DNA from: JAPEKQ01 sp964516845
GTDB taxonomy: Bacteria; Joyebacterota; Joyebacteria; Joyebacterales; Joyebacteraceae
Direction of reading: 5' to 3'
NCBI GenBank assembly: GCA_964516845.1
Contig: CAZEXP010000065.1
Coordinates: forward strand, 1 to 7,776
DNA: 7,776 bases
Of the stretch, positions 1 to 5,161 are shown piece by piece (position 1 is the stretch's first letter; each line of letters opens with the position of its first letter). Under the pieces are notes generated by a model. That model saw nothing but the letters and a program-made list of their open reading frames with translations. It made no database searches and was not told the DNA's origin. A program made the translations under genes and the position numbers.

Positions 1-2
1 CG

Positions 3-287
3 AAGATGTCCGAGCAGCGCGCGGTGACCGAGTGGGCCGAGATCGTCGGCGAGAAGGTCGCCGCACACACCAGGGCGGTCCGCGTCGACAAGGGCAGGTT
101 GTTCGTCGAGGTCGACAGCCCCGTCTGGTCGCAGGAACTGACGTTCATGAAGCGCAAGATCATGCGCGAGATCAATCGGAGGATCGGCAGGGAGGCAATC
201 GAACACGTGCATTTCGTGCTGGGAGGTTCGAAGCCCCATGACCCCATCAGCAACTTTGGAAAAGACGAGGAAGATGGCAAAAGCTAA
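3..287 (+). CDS. DciA-like (DUF721) protein, 3' part
   Basis: C-terminal part of a DUF721/DciA family protein. DciA proteins are small and basic with a KH-like fold, and act as loaders or partners of the replicative helicase DnaB in many bacteria that lack DnaC. Visible family signatures are the W-x-EIVGEKVAAHT block just after the first visible Met, the G-x-LFVEVDSPVWSQEL block, and the end of the domain at IN-x2-IG followed by I-x2-VHF. Family members usually have some 15-25 more residues before the conserved Trp. The ATG at position 6 is therefore probably an internal Met, and the gene is probably cut by the left window edge; a true start at position 6 cannot be excluded. After the domain comes a short polar tail (KPHDPISNFGKDEEDGKS) that overlaps the start of gyrB. 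The placement directly before gyrB is typical of origin-proximal clusters. Family assignment is solid; helicase loading is inferred from the family. Confidence 0.8.
   Translation, partial: KMSEQRAVTEWAEIVGEKVAAHTRAVRVDKGRLFVEVDSPVWSQELTFMKRKIMREINRRIGREAIEHVHFVLGGSKPHDPISNFGKDEEDGKS
222..271 (+). promoter_or_regulatory. Competing ribosome binding sites for gyrB
   Basis: Two purine-rich sites lie inside the end of the DciA-like gene. GGAGGT at 222-227 would serve an ATG at 238, with a rather long spacing of about 10 bases. GAGGA at 267-271 lies before the ATG at 274, with a rather short spacing of 2-3 bases. Neither spacing is ideal, so the gyrB start is not settled by the Shine-Dalgarno alone. 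Because both sites sit within the upstream coding frame, gyrB translation may be coupled to termination at 285-287. Confidence 0.4.
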
Positions 288-528
288 AAAGAAACCAGCC
301 GCCAAGAAGACGGCCACGGCCGCCAAGAAGACGGCGGCTCAGCCCAAGGCTGCGGCACCGAAGAAGACAGCCGCGAAGGCGGCGGCTAAGCCGAAGGCCG
401 CGGCGGCGAAGAAGAAGCCGGCGGCCGCGCGGAGCGCGGCTAAGCAGAAGCCACAGGCTTCTGCAGCCAAGTCCAAACCGAAGGCTGTACCGAAGAAGAA
501 GTCGGCCACGGCCGCCAAGAAGACGGCG
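274..528 (+). repeat. Low-complexity Lys/Ala/Pro coding tract (H1-like tail of GyrB)
   Basis: This tract encodes residues 1-85 of GyrB. By count it holds 27 Lys, 1 Arg, 34 Ala and no acidic residue, built from variants of AAKKTA, PKAAA and KKKPA. The composition matches histone H1-like tails known from several bacterial DNA-binding proteins. Such tails bind DNA without sequence specificity and are mostly disordered; a DNA-binding role here is inferred. The DNA is made of degenerate GCC/AAG/GCG codon repeats. Confidence 0.85.
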
Positions 529-2547
529 GTTGAGCCGGAGGCCGCGCAGAGCGTGGCCGAGCCGGAGTCGGTCGAGAAGCAGCTGTTCGACGAGTTCCCA
601 CTGGATGAGGCGGCGGACGGGGGGAAGAGGGGCTACGAGGCGAAGCACATCCAGGTCCTCAAGGGACTCGAGGCCGTCCGGAAGCGCCCGGCCATGTACA
701 TCGGCGACACCGGCAAACGTGGTCTCCATCATCTCATCTCGGAGGTGATCGACAACTCCGTGGACGAGGCGATGGCGGGGGTCTGCGACAAGATCAGCGT
801 GACCATCAACAAGGACGGGAGCTGCACGGTCGAGGACAACGGTCGAGGCATCCCCGTCGACATGCACCCCGAGCAGAAGAAGTCGGCGCTCGAGGTCGTC
901 ATGACGGTCCTCCACGCCGGCGGCAAGTTCGACAAGTCGAGCTACAAGGTCTCCGGCGGTCTTCACGGCGTCGGCGTCTCGGTCGTCAACGCCCTCTCCG
1001 AGTGGTGCAAGGTCGAGGTCAGCCGCGACGGGGTCGTCCACGCGCAGACGTACAAGCGCGGCGTGCCCGTGGAGAAGGTCAAGGCCATAGGCAATCGGAA
1101 GAAGGCCGGGACCAAGACGACGTTCTACCCCGACAGCGAGGTCTTCGACGAGGTCAAGTTCGAGTTCGAGATCGTCGCGAACCGCTGCCGTGAGCTGGCG
1201 TTCCTCAACGCGGGGCTTCTCATCGTCGTCAAGGACGCACGGAGCGGCAAGTCCGAGGAGCACCGCTACAAGGGCGGCCTGTCCGAGTTCGTCAAGCACA
1301 TCAACGCGAACCATGCGCCTCTTCACAAGAAGGTCGTGCACTTCGAGCGCGAGCGCGACGATACGGTCGTCGAGGTGGCGCTCCAGTACAACGACGCCTA
1401 CCGCCCGAGCATCTTCTCGTACGCGAATAACATCAACACGGTCGAGGGCGGCACGCATCTGACCGGTTTCAAGCAGGCGCTCACCAGGACGATCAACATC
1501 TACGGCGAGAAGAACAACCTGCTCGGCAAGAAGGCGGAGACCGTCTCGGGCGACGACTGCCTCGAGGGTCTCGCCGCCGTCGTCAGCGTCAAGGTCAAGG
1601 AGCCGCAGTTCGAGGGCCAGACGAAGACGAAGCTCGGCAACAGCGCTGTCCAGGGTCTGGTCGCCTCTATTGTAGGAGAGGGGCTGGCGGAGTTCTTTGA
1701 GGAGACGCCGTCCGTCGCAAAGAAGATCGTATCGAAGGCGGTCTCCGCATCGCAGGCGAGGTCGGCCGCCCGGAAGGCGCGAGATCTCTCCCGAAGGAAG
1801 ACGGTCCTCGAGAGCGGTTCGCTCCCCGGCAAGCTCGCGGACTGCTCCATCACCGACCCTGAGCTCTGCGAGCTCTTCCTGGTCGAGGGCGATTCGGCCG
1901 GTGGCTCCGCGAAGATGGGGCGCGACCGGCGGTTCCAGGCGATCCTTCCCCTGAGGGGCAAGATCCTCAACGTCTTCAAGGCGCGGCTCGACAAGGTCTT
2001 CAGCAACGAGGCGATCGGCACCATCATCACCGCGCTCGGCACCGGTCTCAAGGAGATGGCCGAAAACGCGGATACGCAGGAGAGTCTCAACCTCGACTCG
2101 CTCCGCTACGGCAAGACCATCATTATGACGGATGCCGACGTTGACGGCGCACATATCCGGACGCTGCTCCTGACCTTCTTCTATAGATACATGCGGGATC
2201 TCATCGAGAACGGGCACGTCTACATCGCGCAGCCGCCTCTCTACCGCGTCAAGAAGGGCAAGGACGAGATCTACGCGTACAGCGAAAAGGAGCTTCAGCG
2301 GGTCCTCAAGCGCGTGGGCGGCAAGGACGGCGCGCACATCCAGCGCTTCAAGGGTCTCGGTGAGATGAACGCGGACCAGCTCTGGGCGACGACGATGGAC
2401 CCGGAGCGGCGCGTGATGCTCAAGGTCACGATCGAGAACGCGGCCGACGCGGACGAGATATTCGATATCCTGATGGGTGACGCGGTCGAGCCGCGCCGGA
2501 AGTTCATTGAGGATCACGCCGACCAGGTGACGAACCTGGACGTTTAG
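274..2547 (+). CDS. gyrB: DNA gyrase subunit B with H1-like Lys/Ala N-terminal extension
   Basis: ATP-binding subunit of DNA gyrase, which pairs with GyrA as A2B2 to introduce negative supercoils. From the ATG at 274 it is 757 residues. Residues 1-119 are an extension: Lys/Ala/Pro-rich to about 85, then acidic (about 86-115). The normal GyrB core begins at YEAKHIQVLKGLEAVRKRPAMY (residue 121 on) and is about 637 residues, the usual length of GyrB proteins without the long TOPRIM insert seen in E. coli. GHKL ATPase: catalytic Glu157 and Mg-binding Asn161 in EVIDNSVDEA, Asp188 in EDNGRGIP, ATP lid GGLHGVG (228-234), and QTK loop (449-451). TOPRIM: EGDSAGG with Glu538, and DADVDGAHIR with Asp620/622/624. 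The tail motif QRFKGLGEMN starts at 690. One oddity is NVFKA near residue 568, where GyrB proteins normally have NVEKA. The start at 274 (MAKAKKKPA) was preferred for its tail-like beginning and small overlap with the upstream gene. An ATG at 238 would add 12 residues. GyrB rather than ParE is supported by the adjacent GyrA with a GyrA-box. Confidence 0.96.
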   Translation: MAKAKKKPAAKKTATAAKKTAAQPKAAAPKKTAAKAAAKPKAAAAKKKPAAARSAAKQKPQASAAKSKPKAVPKKKSATAAKKTAVEPEAAQSVAEPESVEKQLFDEFPLDEAADGGKRGYEAKHIQVLKGLEAVRKRPAMYIGDTGKRGLHHLISEVIDNSVDEAMAGVCDKISVTINKDGSCTVEDNGRGIPVDMHPEQKKSALEVVMTVLHAGGKFDKSSYKVSGGLHGVGVSVVNALSEWCKVEVSRDGVVHAQTYKRGVPVEKVKAIGNRKKAGTKTTFYPDSEVFDEVKFEFEIVANRCRELAFLNAGLLIVVKDARSGKSEEHRYKGGLSEFVKHINANHAPLHKKVVHFERERDDTVVEVALQYNDAYRPSIFSYANNINTVEGGTHLTGFKQALTRTINIYGEKNNLLGKKAETVSGDDCLEGLAAVVSVKVKEPQFEGQTKTKLGNSAVQGLVASIVGEGLAEFFEETPSVAKKIVSKAVSASQARSAARKARDLSRRKTVLESGSLPGKLADCSITDPELCELFLVEGDSAGGSAKMGRDRRFQAILPLRGKILNVFKARLDKVFSNEAIGTIITALGTGLKEMAENADTQESLNLDSLRYGKTIIMTDADVDGAHIRTLLLTFFYRYMRDLIENGHVYIAQPPLYRVKKGKDEIYAYSEKELQRVLKRVGGKDGAHIQRFKGLGEMNADQLWATTMDPERRVMLKVTIENAADADEIFDILMGDAVEPRRKFIEDHADQVTNLDV
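311..529 (+). repeat. Exact 27-base direct repeat pair within the gyrB tail
   Basis: The same 27 bases occur at 311-337 and 503-529, starting CGGCCACGGC and ending AAGACGGCGG. Start-to-start distance is 192 bases (64 codons), so both copies are in the same reading frame and encode ATAAKKTA. The bases on either side differ, so the match is exactly 27 long. Recombination or slippage between copies would delete or duplicate 64 residues without a frameshift. Confidence 0.9.
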
Positions 2548-2560
2548 AACGGATAGACGA

Positions 2561-2565
2561 GAGGA
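2561..2565 (+). promoter_or_regulatory. Ribosome binding site of gyrA
   Basis: GAGGA lies 4 bases before the ATG at 2570, inside the 22-base gap after the gyrB stop. The gap is too short for a separate promoter and terminator, so gyrB and gyrA are very probably co-transcribed. Confidence 0.7.
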
Positions 2566-2569
2566 ACCG

Positions 2570-5002
2570 ATGGCAAACGACACAGAGCGAATTCTCCCCG
2601 TCGTCATCGAAGACGAGATGAAGAAGTCGTACATCGATTACGCGATGAGCGTGATCGTGTCGCGCGCGCTGCCGGATATCCGGGACGGGCTCAAGCCGGT
2701 GCAGCGCCGCATCCTCGTTGCGATGGACGAGCTGGGGGTCGCGCACAACAAGCCGTACAGGAAGTCCGCCAAGATCTCCGGTGACGTGACGGGTAACTAT
2801 CACCCGCACGGCACGAGCGCGGTCTACGACGCGATGGTCCGAATGGCGCAGGAGTGGTCGCTCCGCTATCCACTCGTCGAGGGCCAGGGTAACTTCGGCT
2901 CGATCGACGGCGACAGCGCGGCGGCCGAGCGGTACACCGAGGCGAGACTTCGGAGGACCGCGGAGGACCTGCTCGACGACCTCAAGAAGGACACGGTCGA
3001 CTACATCCCGAACTACGACGAGACGCGCGAGGAGCCGACGGTTCTTCCGGCGAAGCTCCCGAACCTTCTGATGAACGGAGCCACCGGTATCGCGGTCGGC
3101 ATGGCGACCAACGTTCCGCCTCAGAATCTGGGCGAGCTCGCCGAGGGTATCATCTCCGTCATCGAAGACCCGGAGTTCCCGGACGAGAAGCTCTTCAAGA
3201 TCATCAAGGGCCCCGACTTCCCGACCGGCGCCATCATCTTCGGACGGAGCGGCATCCGCGACGCGTACACGACGGGCAGGGGCCGCGTCGTGATGCGCGC
3301 CCGCGCGAACACCGAGACGCATCAGAACGGATCCGAAAGCATCATCGTCACCGAGATCCCGTTCATGGTGAACAAGTCGAACCTGATCACCGCAATCGCC
3401 GATCTCGTGCGCGGCGGCAAGCTCGAGGGCATCCGCGACATCCGCGACGAGTCGGACCGGGACGGCATCCGCATCGTGATCGATCTCAAGCGCGACGCGA
3501 TGGCGGCGGTCATCCTCAATCTGCTCTACAAGCACACGCAGATGCAGTCGACGTTCGGCGTGATCCTGCTGGCGCTCGTCGACGGCGTGCCGAAGGTGAT
3601 GAAGCTCCGCGAGATGATCGATGAGTTCATTCGCCACCGCGAGATCGTCATCGTCCGGCGGACGAAGTTCGACCTCGCGAAGGCCGAAGCTCGCGCGCAT
3701 ATCGTCGAGGGTCTGAGGAGGGCGCTCGATCATATCGACGAGATCATCCAGATCATCAAGAAGTCAAAGGACACCGACGAAGCGCGCACGAAGCTCATGA
3801 AGACGTTCAAGTTCTCCGAGATCCAGGCGCAGGCGATCCTCGACATGCGGCTCCGTCGTCTGACAGGGCTTCAGAGGCAGCAGCTCGAGGACGAGTACAA
3901 GGAGCTCATCAAGCTCATCGCCACGCTCAAGGGAATCCTCGAGAGCCGCGCGAAGGTGCTCCAGATCATCAAAGATGATCTGCTGGCGGCCGTCGAGGCG
4001 TACGGGGATGCTCGGCGCACCGAGATCGTCGACGCGACGACCGACTTCTCGATCGAGGACCTGATCGCCGAGGAGGACATGGCAATCACGATCTCGCACG
4101 GGAACTACATCAAGCGTCTGCCGGTCGGCACCTACCGTCGCCAGCAGCGGGGCGGCAAGGGCATCACGGCGATGGGGACGAAGGAAGACGACTTCGTCGA
4201 GCACCTGTTCATCGCCTCGACCCACGACTACATCCTGTTCTTCACGAAGAGCGGCCACTGTCACTGGCTGCGGGTCCACGAGGTCCCGCAGGCCGGACGC
4301 GCCGCACGCGGGAAGGCGATCGTCAATATCCTCGCTCTCAACAACGAAGAGCACATCGCCGCGTTCGTCCCGGTGCGCGAGTTCGACGACGAGCGGTTCA
4401 TCGTGATGGCGACCGAGAAGGGCGTGGTCAAGAAGACGCGCCTGTCGGCGTTCTCGCATCCACGTCGCGGCGGCATCAAGGCGATGGGGGTCGATGCGGA
4501 CGACGAGCTTATCGCCGTCTCGATCACCGACGGCGGCTGCGACATCTTCCTGGCGAAGCGGCTCGGGAAGGCCATTCGGTTCCACGAGAGCGACGTCCGC
4601 GAGATGGGTCGCGGCGCACGCGGCGTGCGCGGCACGGCGCTCGAGAAGGGCGACCACGTTGTCGGGATGGCCGTCGTTGCGGCGGGGCAGGAGAGCACGG
4701 TGCTCTCCATCACCGAGCACGGATACGGCAAGCGGACCCAGATCCCCGACTACCGCGTGATCAAGCGCGGCGGCAGGGGCGTCATCTCGATCAAGGCCAA
4801 CAAGCGCAACGGCGAGGTCGTTGCGATGCGTGTCGTGTCGAACACCGACCACGTGATGATCATGACGGCGAACGGCATCATGATCCGGCTCCCCGTGAGC
4901 GGCATCTCGCTCATCGGGCGCAACACACAGGGTGTGAAGGTCATCAATCTCAATGAGGGTGACCGGGTCATTGGTGTTGCGCGGGTTGCGACCGACGAGT
5001 AG
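2570..5002 (+). CDS. gyrA: DNA gyrase subunit A
   Basis: Breakage-reunion subunit of DNA gyrase; it cuts and rejoins the G-segment through a tyrosine-phosphate bond and wraps DNA for directional supercoiling. It has 810 residues; family members are usually about 800-900. The catalytic tyrosine is Tyr122 in ERYTEARL, the same number as in E. coli. The quinolone-resistance-determining region reads YHPHGTSAVYD: Ser83 and Asp87 (E. coli numbering, here identical) are the susceptible-type residues, while residue 82 is Thr where E. coli has Asp. The winged-helix/tower and coiled-coil region runs to about residue 500. The C-terminal beta-pinwheel (about 503-808) has six recognisable blades; the first carries the GyrA-box as QQRGGKG (525-531), which marks gyrase rather than ParC. 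The fifth contains HGYGKRTQIPDYR and the last NGIMIRLPV near 768. There is no long acidic C-terminal tail like that of E. coli. It lies 22 bases after gyrB in the same operon. Confidence 0.98.
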   Translation: MANDTERILPVVIEDEMKKSYIDYAMSVIVSRALPDIRDGLKPVQRRILVAMDELGVAHNKPYRKSAKISGDVTGNYHPHGTSAVYDAMVRMAQEWSLRYPLVEGQGNFGSIDGDSAAAERYTEARLRRTAEDLLDDLKKDTVDYIPNYDETREEPTVLPAKLPNLLMNGATGIAVGMATNVPPQNLGELAEGIISVIEDPEFPDEKLFKIIKGPDFPTGAIIFGRSGIRDAYTTGRGRVVMRARANTETHQNGSESIIVTEIPFMVNKSNLITAIADLVRGGKLEGIRDIRDESDRDGIRIVIDLKRDAMAAVILNLLYKHTQMQSTFGVILLALVDGVPKVMKLREMIDEFIRHREIVIVRRTKFDLAKAEARAHIVEGLRRALDHIDEIIQIIKKSKDTDEARTKLMKTFKFSEIQAQAILDMRLRRLTGLQRQQLEDEYKELIKLIATLKGILESRAKVLQIIKDDLLAAVEAYGDARRTEIVDATTDFSIEDLIAEEDMAITISHGNYIKRLPVGTYRRQQRGGKGITAMGTKEDDFVEHLFIASTHDYILFFTKSGHCHWLRVHEVPQAGRAARGKAIVNILALNNEEHIAAFVPVREFDDERFIVMATEKGVVKKTRLSAFSHPRRGGIKAMGVDADDELIAVSITDGGCDIFLAKRLGKAIRFHESDVREMGRGARGVRGTALEKGDHVVGMAVVAAGQESTVLSITEHGYGKRTQIPDYRVIKRGGRGVISIKANKRNGEVVAMRVVSNTDHVMIMTANGIMIRLPVSGISLIGRNTQGVKVINLNEGDRVIGVARVATDE

Positions 5003-5090
5003 TTTGAAGTACGCAAGGATTTCACAGCGGGTGGCGCGAGGCCGAACGCATCCACATCGTGCTCGAGTTCGTCGGACGATGCGGTCGGCC

Positions 5091-5112
5091 CCAGCACCGC
5101 GTGCACTGCTGG
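5091..5112 (+). repeat. Small inverted repeat before the CDF-HflK gene
   Basis: CCAGCA (5091-5096) and TGCTGG (5107-5112) are exact inverted copies around a 10-base loop that contains the palindrome GTGCAC. The right arm abuts, with one shared base, the larger hairpin at 5112-5146. A six-base perfect stem in GC-rich DNA can arise by chance; its position next to the stronger hairpin is the reason to record it. Confidence 0.4.
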
Positions 5113-5146
5113 CGGGCGCCCTACCCGTACCGGGTAGACCGCCCGC
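5112..5146 (+). promoter_or_regulatory. Strong hairpin just upstream of the CDF-HflK ribosome binding site
   Basis: The left arm is GCGGGCG-CC-CTACCCG, the loop TAC, and the right arm CGGGTAG-AC-CGCCCGC. That gives a perfect inner 7-base-pair stem (5121-5127 with 5131-5137), a 2x2 internal mismatch, and a perfect outer 7-base-pair stem (5112-5118 with 5140-5146). The Shine-Dalgarno begins two bases later at 5149. No run of T follows, which argues against a standard intrinsic terminator. It could affect translation initiation, stabilise or process the mRNA, be a T-less terminator, or be a protein-binding palindrome in DNA. The fold is seen directly; the function is inferred. Confidence 0.5.
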
Positions 5147-5148
5147 GC

Positions 5149-5154
5149 GAGGAG
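5149..5154 (+). promoter_or_regulatory. Ribosome binding site that fixes the TTG start of the CDF-HflK gene
   Basis: GAGGAG is followed by 7 bases and then TTG at 5162. In this frame there is a TAG at 5135-5137, inside the hairpin, and no ATG, GTG or other TTG between it and 5162. Any later Met would remove the first transmembrane helices, so the TTG start is effectively forced. Confidence 0.85.
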
Positions 5155-5161
5155 TAGCCCC

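Larger units (their letters stand above)
5003..5161 (+). other. Intergenic spacer between gyrA and the CDF-HflK gene
   Basis: A gap of 159 bases with no supported coding sequence. Its left part (5003-5080) shows nothing recognisable: no convincing -35/-10 pair is visible on the + strand. Its right part holds two abutting inverted repeats and then the ribosome binding site for the gene at 5162. It is the only sizeable non-coding gap in the window, so it is the likeliest place for a separate promoter or a transcription break between gyrBA and the hflK-hflC pair. Confidence 0.7.

Noticed and set aside
580..597. A sliding-clamp-binding peptide in the GyrB acidic linker (KQLFDEF, residues 102-108).
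   Set aside because: It begins QLF but does not fit the QL-[S/D]-LF or QxxLxF patterns; similarity is too weak to claim.
247..2634. A 795-codon open frame on the - strand opposite gyrB.
   Set aside because: It mirrors the codon structure of gyrB in GC-rich DNA, its translation is Leu/Arg/Asp-rich without any recognisable domain, and the + strand gene has intact catalytic motifs.
5004..5032. TTGAAG at 5004-5009 as a -35 box of a promoter for the CDF-HflK gene.
   Set aside because: No AT-rich -10 element lies at a suitable distance; the region about 17 bases downstream is GCGGGT.
5112..5161. Intrinsic terminator after gyrA.
   Set aside because: The hairpin is strong but is followed by GCGAGGAGTAGCCCC with no T-run, and it directly abuts the next gene's ribosome binding site.
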